Made by a program: the position numbers and the translations under genes
The notes under the pieces: model-generated
What the model was told of the DNA's origin: nothing
The model's database searches: none
Seen by the model: the letters and a program-made list of their open reading frames with translations, nothing else
Part shown: one piece after another, positions 50,200 through 62,839 of the stretch
Position numbering within the stretch: the stretch's first letter is position 1
Layout of the letters: the number at the start of each line of letters is the position of its first letter
Assembly (NCBI GenBank): GCA_920105625.2
Contig: CAKKTE020000510.1
Coordinates: 1-64,000 of the forward strand
Direction: 5' to 3'
Length of the DNA: 64,000 nt
Source of the DNA: Clusia tigrina
Taxonomy: Eukaryota > Arthropoda > Insecta > Diptera > Clusiidae

Positions 50200-52961
50200 C
50201 ACACCGTATAGAAGTTTGGGCCATCTGAAGTTTTATCAGTGTTTGATTTGGGACTCAAAGGTAGCATAGCTATGAGCGATAACTTAAATTGATAAGAGGC
50301 TCGAGTACTTTATTGTCACAAAACTTCAAGATTTTATTACGCTCCAGTAAAAAGTTACAAGCATTTGATTGTTGCAAACTTTGATAGGTGTAGAACGCAC
50401 CGTATAGAAGTTAGGGCCATTTGAAGTTTTATCAGTATTTTATTTTTGAGTCAAGGGTAGGATAGTTATGAGCGATAGCTTAAATTGACAAGAGGCTCGA
50501 GTACTTTATTGTCACAAAATTTCCAGATTTTTTGACGCTCCAGTAAAAATTTTGAATGTTGCAAACTGTGATAGGTGTAGCACGTACCGTACAGAAGGTA
50601 GGGCCATTTGAAGTTTTATCAGTGTTTGATTTGGGACTCACGGGGTAGCATTACTATGAGCGATAGCTTAAATTGATTAGAGGCACGAGTACTTTATTGT
50701 CCAAAAATTTCAAAATTTTATTACTCTCCAGTAAAAAGTTACAAGCATTTGAATGTTGCAAACTTTGATAGGTGTAGGGCGCACCGATATGAGTTAGGGC
50801 CATTTGAAGTTTTAGCAGAGTTTCATTTGGGACTCAAGGGTAGCATACCTATGAGCGATAGCTTAAATTGATAAGAGGCTCCAGTACTTTATTGTCACAT
50901 AATTTCAAGGTTTTCTGACACTCTAGTAAAAAGTTACAAGCATTTGGTTGTTGGAAACTTTGATAGGTATAGGACGCACCGTACACAAGTAAGGGCCATA
51001 TGAAGTTTTATCAGTATTTTATTTTGGAGTCAAGGGTAGGATAGTTATGCGCGATAGCTTAAATTGACAAGAGGCTCGAGTACTTTATTGTCACGAAATT
51101 TCCAAATTTTTTGACGCTCCAGTAAAAAGTTTGAATGTTGCAAACTGTGATAGGTGTAGGACGTACCGTACAGAAGTTAGGGCCATTTGAAGTTTTAGCT
51201 GTGCTTGATTTGGGACTCAGGGGTAGCATAACTATGAGCGATAGCTTAAATTTATAAGAGGCTCGAGTACTTTATTGTCACAAAATTTCAAGATTTTATT
51301 ACGCTCCAGTAAAAAGTTACAAGCATTTAAATGTTGCAAACTTTGATATGTGTAGGAAGCACCGTAAAGAAGTTAGGGTCATTTGAAGTTTTAGCAGTGT
51401 TTCATTTGGGACTCAAGGGTAGCATAACTATGACCGATAGCTTAAATTGATAAGAGGCTCGAGTACTTTATTGTCACAAAATTTCAAGATTTTATTACTC
51501 TCCAGTAAAAAGTTACAAGCATTTGATTGTTGCAAACTTTGATAGGTGTAGAACGCACCGTATACAAGTTAGGGCCATTTGAAGTTTTAACAGTGTTTCA
51601 TTTGGGACTCAAGGGTAGCATAACTATGAGCGATAGCTTAAATTGATAAGAGGCTCGAGTACTTTATTGCCACAAAATTTCAAGATTTTATTACGCTATG
51701 AGGGATAACTTTAATTGACTAGAAGCACGAGTATTTTATTCTCATAAAATTTCAAGTTTTTATAAGGCTCCAGTAAAAAGTTACAAGCATTTGATTGTTG
51801 CAAACTTTGATAGGTGTAGAACGCACCGTATAGAAGTTAGGGCCATTTGAAGATTTATCAGTATTTTATTTTGGAGGCAAGGGAAGCATAGCTATGAGCG
51901 ATAGCTTAAATTGAAAAGAGGCTCGAATACTTTATTGTCAGAAAATTTCAAGGTGTTATGACGCTCCAGTAAAAAGTTTGAATGTTGCAAACTGTGATAG
52001 GTGTAGGACGTACCGTACAGAAGTTAGGGCCATTTCAAGTTTTAGCAGTGTTTGATTTGGGACTCAGGGGTAGCATAACTATGAGCGATAGCTTAAATTT
52101 ATAAGAGGCTCGAGTACTTTATTGTCACAAAATTTCAAGATTTTATTACGCTCCAGTAAAAAGTTACAAGCATTTGATTGTTGCAAACTTTGATAGGTAA
52201 AGGAGGCACCGTATAGAAGTTAGGGGCATTTGAAGTTTTATCAGTATTTTATTTTGGAGTCAACGGTACGATAGTTATGAGCGATAGCTTAAATTGACAA
52301 GAGGGTCAAGTACTTTATTGTCACAAAATTTCCAGATTTTTTGATGCTCCAGTAAAAAGTTACAAGCATTTGAATGTTGCAAACTTTGATAGGCAAAGGA
52401 GACACCGTATAGAAGTTAGGGCCATTTGAAATTTTATCAGTGTTTGATTTGGGAATCAGGGGTAGCATAACTATGAGCGATAGCTTAAATTTATAAGAGG
52501 CTCGAGTACTTTATTGTCACATAATTTCAAGGTTTTATGACACTCTAGTAAAAAGTTATAAGCATTTGATTGTTGGAAACTTTGAGAGGTATAGGACGCA
52601 CCGTACACAAGTAAGGGCCATTTGAAGTTTTATCAGTGTTTGATTTGGGACTCAAGGGTAGCATAGCTTTGAGGGATACCTTATTTTGTTAAGAGGCTCG
52701 ATTTTATGACGCTCCAGTAAAAAGTTATAAGCATTTGAATGTTGCAAACTTTGATAGGTGTAGGATGCACTGTATAGAATTTAGGGCCATTTGAAGATTT
52801 ATCAGTTTTTGATTTGGGACTCAGGGGTAGCATACCTATGAGTGATAGCTTAAATTTATAAGAGGCTCGCGTACTTTATTGTCACAAAATTTCAAGATTT
52901 TATTACGCTCCAGTAAAAAGTTACAAGCATTTAAATGTTGCAAACTTTGATATGTGTAGGA
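50200..52961 (+). repeat. 2,762-bp multimer, copy 2
   Basis: Second tandem copy of the preceding unit, ending where the match is lost at about 52,961 (gtgtaggaagcacc here, gtgtaggacacacc in copy 1). The offset never changes across the copy, so no indel separates the two, and the identity appears to exceed 99%. Partial relatives of the unit follow: the fused ttacgctatgaggg monomer recurs at about 54,071. Confidence 0.93.
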
Positions 52962-54259
52962 AGCACCGTATAGAAGTTAGGGCCATTTGAAGTTTTAGCA
53001 GTGTTTCATTTGGGACTCAAGGGTAGCATAACTATGACCGATAGCTTAAATTGATAAGAGGCTCGAGTACTTTAATGTCACAAAATTTCAAGATTTTATT
53101 ACGCTCCAGTAAAAATTACAAGCATTTGAATGTTGCAAACTTTGATAGGTAAAGGAGGCACCGTATAGAAGTTAGGGGCATTTGAAGTTTTATCAGTATT
53201 TTATTTTGGAGTCAAGGGTAGGATAGTTATGACCGATAGCTTAAAATGACAAGAGGCTCAAGTACTTTATTGTCACAAAATATCAAGATTTTTTGACGCT
53301 CCAGTAAAAAGTTACAAGCAATTCAATGTTGCAAACGTTGATAGGTGTAGGACGTACCGTACAGAAGTTAGGGCCATTTGAAGTTTTATCAGTGTTTGAT
53401 TTGGTACTCAAAAGTAGCATAGCTATGAGCGATAACTTAAATTGACAAGAGGCTCGAATACTTTATTGTCACAAAATTTCAAGATTTTATTACGCTCCAG
53501 TAAAAAGTTACAAGCATTTGATTGTTGCAAACTTTGATAGGTGTAGAACGCACCGTATAGAAGTTAGGGCCATTTGAAGTGTTATCATTATTTTATTTTT
53601 GAGTCAAGGGTAGGATAGTTATGCGCGATAGCTTAAATTGACAAGAGGCTCGAGTACTTTATTGTCACAAAATTTCCAGATTTTTTGACGCTCCAGTAAA
53701 AAGTTTGAATGTTGCAAACTGTGATAGGTGTAGGACGTACCGTACAGAAGTTAGGGCCATTTGAAGTTTTAGCAGTGCTTGATTTGGGACTCAGGGGTAG
53801 CATAACTATGAGCGATAGCTTAAATTTATAAGAGGCTCGAGTACTTTATTGTCACAAAATTTCAAGATTTTATTACGCTCCAGTAAAAAGTTACAAGCAT
53901 TTGATTGTTGCAAACTTTGATAGGTGTAGAACGCACCGTATAGAAGTTAGGGCCATTTGAAGTTTTAACAGTGTTTCATTTGGGACTCAAGGGTAGCATA
54001 ACTATGAGCGATAGCTTAAATTGATAAGAGGCTCGAGTACTTTATTGCCACAAAATTTCAAGAATTTATTACGCTATGAGGGATGACTTTAATTGACTAG
54101 AAGCACGAGTATTTTATTCTCACAAAATTTCAAGTTTTTATAAGGCTCCAGTAAAAAGTTACAAGCATTTGATTGTTGCAAACTTTGATAGGTGTAGAAC
54201 GCACCGTATAGAAGTTAGGGCCATTTGAAGATTTATCAGTATTTAATTTTGGAGGCAAG

Positions 54260-56100
54260 GGAAGGATAGCTATGAGCGATAGCTTAAATTGAAAAGAGGC
54301 TCGAATACTTTATTGTCAGAAAATTTCAAGATTTTATGACGCTCCAGTAAAAAGTTTGAATGTTGCAAACTGTGATAGGTGTAGGACGTACCGTACAGAA
54401 GTTAGGGCCATTTGAAGTTTTAGCAGTGTTTGATTTGGGACTCAGGGGTAGCATAACTATGAGCGATAGCTTAAATTTATAAGAGGCTCGAGTACTTTAT
54501 TGTCACAAAATTTCAAGATTTTATTACGCTCCAGTAAAAAGTTACAAGCATTTGAATGTTTCAAACTTTGATAGGTAAAGGAGGCACCATATAGAAGTTA
54601 GGGGCATTTGAAGTTTTATCAGTATTTTATTTTGGAGTCAAGGGTAGGATAGTTATGAGCGATAACTTCAATTCACAAGAGGCTCGAGTAGTTTATTGTC
54701 ACAAAATTGCAAGGTTTTATGACGCTACAGTAAAAACTTACAAGCATTTGAATGCTGCAAATTTTGATAGGTGTAGGATGCACCGTATAGAAGTTCGCGC
54801 CATTTGAAGTTTTATCAGTGTTTGATTTGGGACTCAAGGGTAGCATAGCTATGAGGGATGACTTTAATTGACAAGAAAGCACGAGTATTTTATTCTCACA
54901 AAATTTCAAGGTTTTATGAAGCTCCAGTAAAAAGTTACAAGCATTTGATTGTTGCAAACTTTGATAGGTGTAGAACGCACCGTATAGAAGTTAGGGCCAT
55001 TTGAAGATTTATCAGTATTTTATTTTGGAGGCAAGGGCAGCATAGCTATGAGCGATAGCTTAAATTGACAAGAGGCTCGAATACTTTATTGTCAGAAAAT
55101 TTCAAGGTTTTATGACGCTCCAGTAAAAAGTTTGAATGTTGCAAACTGTGATAGGTGTAGGACGTACCGTACAGAAGTTAGGGCCATTTGAAGTTTTAGC
55201 AGTGTTTGATTTGGGACTCAGGGGTAGCATAACTATGAGCGATAGCTTAAATTTATAAGAGGCTCGAGTACTTTATTGTCACAAAATTTCAAGATTTTAT
55301 TACGCTCCAGTAAAAAGTTACAAGCATTTGAATGTTTCAAACTTTGATAGGTAAAGGAGGCACCATATAGAAGTTAGGGGCATTTGAAGTTTTATCAGTA
55401 TTTTATTTTGGAGTCAAGGGTAGGATAGTTATGAGCGATAACTTCAATTCACAAGAGGCTCGAGTAGTTTATTGTCACAAAATTGCAAGGTTTTATGACG
55501 CTACAGTAAAAACTTACAAGCATTTGAATGCTGCAAATTTTGATAGGTGTAGGATGCACCGTATAAAAGTTCGCGCCATTTGAAGTTTTATCAGTGTTTG
55601 ATTTGGGACTCAAGGGTAGCATAGCTATGAGGGATGACTTTAATTGACAAGAAAGCACGAGTATTTTATTCTCACAAAATTTCAAGGTTTTATGAAGCTC
55701 CAGTAAAAAGTTACAAGCATTTGATTGTTGCAAACTTTGATAGGTGTAGAACGCACCGTATAGAAGTTAGGGCCATTTGAAGATTTATCAGTATTTTATT
55801 TTGGAGGCAAGGGCAGCATAGCTATGAGCGATAGCTTAAATTGACAAGAGGCTCGAATACTTTATTGTCAGAAAATTTCAAGGTTTTATGACGCTCCAGT
55901 AAAAAGTTTGAATGTTGCAAACTGTGATAGGTGTAGGACGTACCGTACAGAAGTTAGGGCCATTTGAAGTTTTAGCAGTGTTTGATTTGGGACTCAGGGG
56001 TAGCATAACTATGAGCGATAGCTTAAATTTATAAGAGGCTCGAGTACTTTGTCACAAAATTTCAAGATTTTATTACGCTCCAGTAAAAAGTTACAAGCAT
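54260..56100 (+). repeat. 776-bp tetramer tandem repeat, about 2.4 copies
   Basis: The sequence repeats with an offset of 776 bp (four monomers minus eight bases) from about 54,260 to 56,100. Anchors: tagcagtgtttgatttg at 54,421 and 55,197; the cgataacttcaattcacaag form at 54,659 and 55,435; ttggaggcaagggcagc at 55,025 and 55,801. Copies differ by very few bases. The third, partial copy has a 3-bp loss in gtactttgtcac and diverges near 56,100. A more distant relative with the same acttcaattcac marker lies at 56,801, offset 1,360. Confidence 0.9.
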
Positions 56101-59100
56101 TTGATTGTTGCAAACTTTGATAGGTGTAGAACGCACCGTATAGAAGTTAGGGCCATTTGAAGTTTTAACAGTTATCATTTGGGACTCAAGGGTAGCATAA
56201 CTATGAGCGATAGCTTAAATTGATAAGAGGCTCGAGTACTTTATTGCCACAAAACTTCAAGATTTTATTACGCTCCAGTAAAAAGTTACAAGCATTTGAA
56301 TGTTTCAAACTTTGATAGGTAAAGGAGGCACCGTATAGAAGTTAGGGGCATTTGGAGTTTTATCAGTATTTTATTTTGGAGTCAAGAGTAGGATAGTTAT
56401 GAGCGATAGCTTAAATTGACAAGAGGCTCAAGTACTTTATTGTCACAAAATTTAAAGATTTTTTGATGCTCCAGTAAAAAGTTACAAGCATTTGAATGTT
56501 GCAAACTTTGATAGGCAAAGGAGGCACCGTATAGAAGTTAGGGCCATTTGAAATTTTATCAGTGTTTGATTTGGGACTCAGGGGTAGCATAACTATGAGC
56601 GATAGGTTAAATTTATAAGAGGCTCGAGTACTTTATTGTCACAAAATTTCAAGATTTTATTACGCTCCAGTAAAAAGTTACAAGCATTTCAATGTTTTAA
56701 ACTTTGATAGGTAAAGGAGGCACCATATAGAAGTTAGGGGCATTTGAAGTTTTATCAGTATTTTATTTTGGAGTCAAGGGTAGGATAGTTATGAGCGATA
56801 ACTTCAATTCACAAGAGGCTCGAGTAGTTTATTGTCACAAAATTGCAAGGTTTTATGACGCTACAGTAAAAACTTACAAGCATTTGAATGCTGCAAATTT
56901 TGATAGGTGTAGGATGCACCGTATAGAAGTTCGCGCCATTTGAAGTTTTATCAGTGTTTGATTTGGGACTCAAGGGTAGCATAGCTATGAGGGATGACTT
57001 TAATTGACAAGAATGCACGAGTATTTTATTCTAACAAAATTTCAAGGTTTTATGAAGCTCCAGTAAAAAGTTACAAGCATTTGATTGTTGCAAACTTTGA
57101 TAGGTGTAGAACGCACCGTATAGAAGTTAGGGCCATTTGAAGATTTATCAGTATTTTATTTTGGAGGCAAGGGCAGCATAGCTATGAGCGATAGCTTAAA
57201 TTGACAAGAGGCTCGAGTACATTATTGTCAGAAAATTTCAAGGGTTTATGACGCTATAGTAAAAAGTTTGAATGTTGCAAACTGTGATAGGTGTAGGACG
57301 TACCGTACAGAAGTTAGGGCCATTTGAAGTTTTATCAGTGTTTGATTTGGGACTCACGGGGTAGCATAACTATGAACGATAGCTTAAATTGATTAGAAGC
57401 ACGAGTACTTTATTGTCCAAAAATTTCAAAATTTTATTACTCTCCAGTAAAATGTTACAAGCATTTGCATGTTGCAAACTTTGATAGGTGTAGGGCGCAC
57501 TGTATAGAAGTTAGGGCCATTTGAAGTTTTAGCAGTTTTCATTTGGGACTCAAGGGTAGCATACCTATGAGCGATAGTTTAAATTGATAAGAGGCTCGAG
57601 TACTTTATTGTCACAAAATTTCAACGTTTTATGACACTCTAATAAAAAGTTACAAGAATATGATTGTTGGAAAGTTTTATAGGTATAGGACGCACCGTAC
57701 ATAAGTAAGGGCCATTTGAAGTTTTATCAGTGTTTGATTTGGGACTCAAGGGTAGCATAACTATGAGCGAAAGCTTAAATTGATTAGAGGCATTAGTACT
57801 TTATTGTCAAAAATTTCAAAATTTTATCACTCTCCAGTAAAAAGTTACAAGCATTTGAATGTTGCCAACTTTGATACGTGTAGAGCGCAACGTATAGAAA
57901 TTAGGGCCATTTGAAGTTTTACCAGTGTTTCATTTGGGACTCAAGGGTAGCATAGCTATGAGCGATAGCTTAAATTAATAAGAGGCTCGAGTACTTTATT
58001 GTCACAAAATTTCAAGGTTTTATGACGCTCCAGTAAAAAGTTACAAGCATTTGAATGTTGCAAACTTTGATAGGTGTAGGATGCACTGTATAGAATTTAG
58101 GGCCATTTGAAGATTTATCAGTGTTTGATTTGGGACTCAGGGGTAGCATAACTATGAGCGACAGCTTAAATTTATAAGAGGCTCGAGTACTTTATTGTCA
58201 CAAAATTTCAAGATTTTATTACGCTCCAGTAAAAAGTTACAAGCATTTAAATGTTGCAAACTTTGATATGTGTAAGACGCACCGTATAGAAGTTAGGGCC
58301 ATTTGAAGTTTTAGCAGTGTTTCATTTGGGACTCAAGGGTAGCATAACTATGAGCGATAGCTTAAATTGATAAGAGGCTCGAGTACTTTATTGTCACAAA
58401 ATTTCAAGATTTTAATACGCTCCAATAAAAAGTTACAAGCATTTGAATGTTGCAAACTTTGATAGGTAAAGGAGGCACCGTATAGAAGTTAGGGGCATTT
58501 GAAGTTTTATCACTATTTTATTTTTGAGTCAAGGGTAGGATAGTTATGAGCGATAGCTTAAATTGACAAGAGGCTCGAGTACTTTATTGTCACAAAATTT
58601 CCAGATTTTTTGACGCTCCAGTAAAAAGTTTGAATGTTGCAAACTGTGATAGGTGTAGGACGTACCGTACAGAAGTTAGGGCCATTTGAAGTTTTATCAG
58701 TGTTTGATTTGGGACTCAAGGGTAGCATAGCTTTGAGGGATACCTTATTTTGTTAAGAGGCTCGATTTTATGACGCTCCAGTCAAAAGTTATAAGCATTT
58801 GAATGTTGCAAACTTTGATAAGTGTAGGATGCACTGTACAGAATTTAGGGCCATTTGAAGATTTATCAGTGTTTGATTTGGGACTCAGGGGTAGCATAAC
58901 TATGAGCGATAGCTTAAATTGATAAGAGGCTCCAGTACTTTATTGTCACATAATTTCAAGGTTTTATGACACTCTAGTAAAAAGTTACAAGCATTTGATT
59001 GTTGGAAACTTTGATAGGTAAAGGACGCACCGTACACAAGTAAGGGCCATTTGAAGTTTTATCAGTGTTTGATTTGGGACTCAAGGGTAGCATAGCTTTG

Positions 59101-62100
59101 AGGGATACCTTATTTTGTTAATAGGCTCGATTTTATGACGCTCCAGTAAAAAGTTATAAGCATTTGAATGTTGAAAACTTTGATAGGTGTAGGATGCACT
59201 GTATAGACTTTAGGGCCATTTGAAGATTTATCAGTGTTTGATTTGGTACTCAGGGGTAGCATAACTATGAGCGATAGCTTAAATTTATAAGAGGCTCGAG
59301 TACTTTATTGTCACAAAATTTCAAGATTTTATTACGCTCCAGTAAAAAGTTACAAGCATTTAAATGTTGCAAACTTTGATATGTGTAGGAAGCACCGTAT
59401 AGAAGTTAGGGCCATTTGAAGTTTTAGCAGTGTTTCATTTGGGACTCAAGGGTAGCATAACTATGACCGATAGCTTAAATTGATAAGAGGCTCGAGTACT
59501 TTATTGTCACAAAATTTCAAGATTTTATTACGGTCCAGTTAAAAGTTACAAGCATTTGAATGTTGCAAACTTTGATAGGTAAAGGAGGCACCGTATATAA
59601 GTTAGGGGCATTTGAAGTTTTATCAGTATTTTATTTTTGAGTCAAGGGTAGGATAGTTATGAGCGATAGCTTAAATTGACAAGAGGCTCGAGTACTTTAT
59701 TGTCACAAAATTTCCAGATTTTTTGACGCTCCAGTAAAAAGTTTGAATGTTGCAAACTGTGATAGGTGTAGGACGTACCGTACCGAAGTTAGGGCCAGTT
59801 GAAGTTTTATCAGTCTTTGATTTGGGACGCACGGGGTAGCATAACTATGAGCGGTAGCTTAAATTGATTAGAGGCACGAGTACAATATTGTCCAAAAATT
59901 TCAAAATTTTACTACTCTCCAGTAAAAAGTTACAAGCATTTGAAAGTTGCAAACTTTGATAGGTGTAGGGCGCACCGTATAGAAGTTCGGGCCATTTGAA
60001 GTTTTAGCAGAGTTTCATTTGGGACTCAAGGGTAGCATACCTATGAGCGATAGCTTAAATTGATAAGAGACTCCAGTACTTTATTGTCACAAAATTTCAA
60101 GGTTTTATGACACTCTAGTAAAAAGTTACAAGCATTTGATTGTTGGAAACTTTGATAGGTATAGGACGCACCGTACACAAGTAAGGTCCATTTGAAGTTG
60201 TATCAGTGTTTGATTTGGGACTCAAGGGTAGCATAGCTTTGAGGGATACCTTATTTTGTTAAGAGGCTCGATTTTATGACGCTCCAGTAAAAAGTTACAA
60301 GCATTTGAATGTTGCAAACTTTGATAGGTGTAGGATGCACTATATAGAAGTTAGGGCCATTTGAAGATTTATCAGTGTTTGATTTGGGACTCAGGGGTAG
60401 CATAACTATGAGCGATAGCTTAAATTTATAAGAGGCAAGTACTTTATTGTCATAAAATATCAAGATTTTTTGACGCTCCAGTAAAAAGTTACAAGCAATT
60501 GAATATTGCAAACGTTGATAAGTGTAGGACGTACCGTACAGAAGTTAGGGCCATTTGAAGTTTTATCAGTGTTTGATTTGGGACTCAAAGGTAGCATAGC
60601 TATGAGCGATAACTTAAATTAAAAAAAAGAGGCTCGAGTACTTAATTGTCACAAAATTTTAAGATATTATTACGCTCCAGTAAAAAGTTACAAGCATTTG
60701 ATTGTTGCAAACTTTGATAGGTGTAGAACGCACCGTTTAGAAGTTAGGGCCATTTGAAGTTTTATCAGTATTTTATTTTGGAGTCAAGGGTAGGATAGTT
60801 ATGAGCGATAGCTTAAATTGACAAGAGGCTCGAGTACTTTATTGTCACAAAATTTCGAGATTTTTTGACGCTCCAGTAAAAAGTTTGAATGTTGCAAACT
60901 GTGATAGGTGTAGGACGTACCGTACAGAAGTTAGGGCCATTTGAAGTTTTATCAGTGTTTGATTTGGGACTCACGGGGTAGCATAACTAGGAGCGATAGC
61001 TTAAACTGATTAGAGGCACGAGTACTTTATTGTCCAAAAATTTCAAAATTTTATTACTCTCCAGTAAAAAGTTACAAGCATTTGCATGTTGCAAACTTTG
61101 ATAGTTAGGGCCATTTGAAGATTTATCAGTGTTTGATTTGGGACTCAGGGGTAGCATAACTATGAGCGATAGCTTAAATTTATAAGAGGCTCGAGTACTT
61201 TATTGTCACAAAATTTCAAGATTTTATTACGCTCCAGTAAAAAGTTACAAGCATTTAAATGTTGCAAACTTTGATATGTGTAAGAAGCACCGTATAGAAG
61301 TTAGGGCCATTTGAAGTTTTAGCAGTGTTTCATTTGGGACTCAAGGGTAGCATAACTATGACCGATTGCTTAAATTGATAAGAGGCTCGAGTACTTTATT
61401 GTCACAAAATTTCAAGATTGTATTACGCTCCAGTAAAAAGTTACAAGCATTTGAATGTTGCAAACTGTGATAGTTAGGGCCATTTGGAGATTTATCAGTG
61501 TTTGATTTGGGACTCAGGGCTAGCATAACTATGAGCGATAGCTTAAATTTATAAGAGGCTCGAGTACTTTATTTTCACAAAAGTTCAAGATTTTATTACG
61601 CTCCAGTAAAAAGTTACAAGCATTTAAATGTTGCAAACTTTGATATGTGTAGGACGCACCGTATAGAAGTTAGGGCCATTTGAAGTTTTAACAGTGTTTC
61701 ATTTGGGACTCAAGGGTAGCATAACTATGAGCGATAGCTTAAATTGATAAGAGGCTCGAGTACTTTATTGCCACAAAATTTCAAGATTTTATTACGCTCC
61801 AGTAAAAAGTTACAAGCATTTGAATGTTTCAAACTTTGATAGGTAAAGGAGGCACCGTATAGAAGTTAGGAGCATTTGAAGTTTTATCAGTATTTTATTT
61901 TGGAGTCAAGGGTAGGATAGTTATGAGCGATAGCTTATATTGACAAGAGGCTCAAGTACTTTATTGTCACAAAATTTCAAGATTTTTTGATGCTCCAGTA
62001 AAAAGTTACAAGCATTTGAATGTTGCAAACTTTGATAGGTAAAGGAGGCACCGTATAGAAGTTAGGGCCATTTGAATTTTTATCAGTGTTTGATTTGGGA

Positions 62101-62113
62101 GTCAGGGGTAGCA

Positions 62114-62117
62114 TAAC
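62114..62117. other. Orientation switch (inversion breakpoint), taac microhomology
   Basis: Forward monomer sequence ggggtagcataac, which should continue tatgagcg, instead continues aataaagtgttcgagcc, the complement of the ggctcgagtactttatt region. The four bases taac belong equally to the forward gcataac and to the inverted ttttgtaacaataaag, so the exact joint is ambiguous within them. In monomer phase the joint links about position 41 (forward) to about position 85-88 (reverse). No extra sequence lies at the joint. Confidence 0.9.
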
Positions 62118-62839
62118 AATAAAGTGTTCGAGCCTCTTGTTAATTTAAGCTATCGCTCAAAGCTATGCTACCCTTGAGTACCAAATCAAACACTGATAAA
62201 ACTTCAAATGGCCCTAACTTCTATACGGTACGTCCTACACCTATCAAAGTTTGCAACATACAAATGCTTGTAACTTTTTACTGGAGCGTCATAAAACCTT
62301 GAAATTTTGTAACAATAAAGTGCTCGAGCCTCTTGTCAATTTAAGCTATCGCTCAAAGATAAGCTACCCTTGTGTCCCAAATCAAACACTGATAAAACTT
62401 CAAATGGCCCTAACTTCTATACGGTATGTCGTACACCTATCAAAGTTTGCAACATACAAATGCTTGTAACTTTTTACTGGAGCGTCATTAAACATTGAAA
62501 TTTTGTAACAATAAAGTACTCGAGCCTCTTGTCAATTTAAGCTATCGCTCAAAGCTATGCTATCCTTGAGTCCCAAATCAAACACTGATAAAACTTCAAA
62601 TGGCCCTAACTTCTGTAAGGTACGTCCTACACCTATCAAAGTTTGCAACAAACAAATGCTGGTAACTTTTTACTGGAGCGTCATAAAACCTTGAAATTTT
62701 GTAACAATAAAGTACTCGACCCTCTTGTTAATTTAAGCTATCGCTCAAAGCTATGCTACCCTTGAGTCCCAAATCAAACACTGATAAAACTTCAAATGGC
62801 CCTAACTTCTATACGGTTCGTCCTACACCTATCAAAGTT

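Larger units (their letters stand above)
52962..62117 (+). repeat. Zone 5: irregular forward satellite up to the inversion
   Basis: Forward-oriented monomers continue to the orientation switch with no dominant multimer except the 776-bp block. Irregular features include an A-tract replacing gac in taaattgacaag at about 60,621-60,628, a shortened monomer at about 60,435 (ataagaggcaagtac), and two monomers near 61,103 and 61,472 that lost about 28 bp, so gatag joins ttagggcc. The gaggtaccttattttg-like variants with agctttgaggg are frequent near 58.7, 59.1 and 60.2 kb. Confidence 0.8.

Noticed and set aside
4607..57018. Recurring minus-strand open frames beginning MLPLSPKSNTDK (68-94 codons), for example at 4,607, 9,976, 15,497, 18,387, 54,673 and 55,449
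   Set aside because: They are the satellite monomer read in a chance open frame. They recur only because the same monomer variants recur, they end wherever the 196-bp unit shifts frame, and they show no recognisable domain or gene context.
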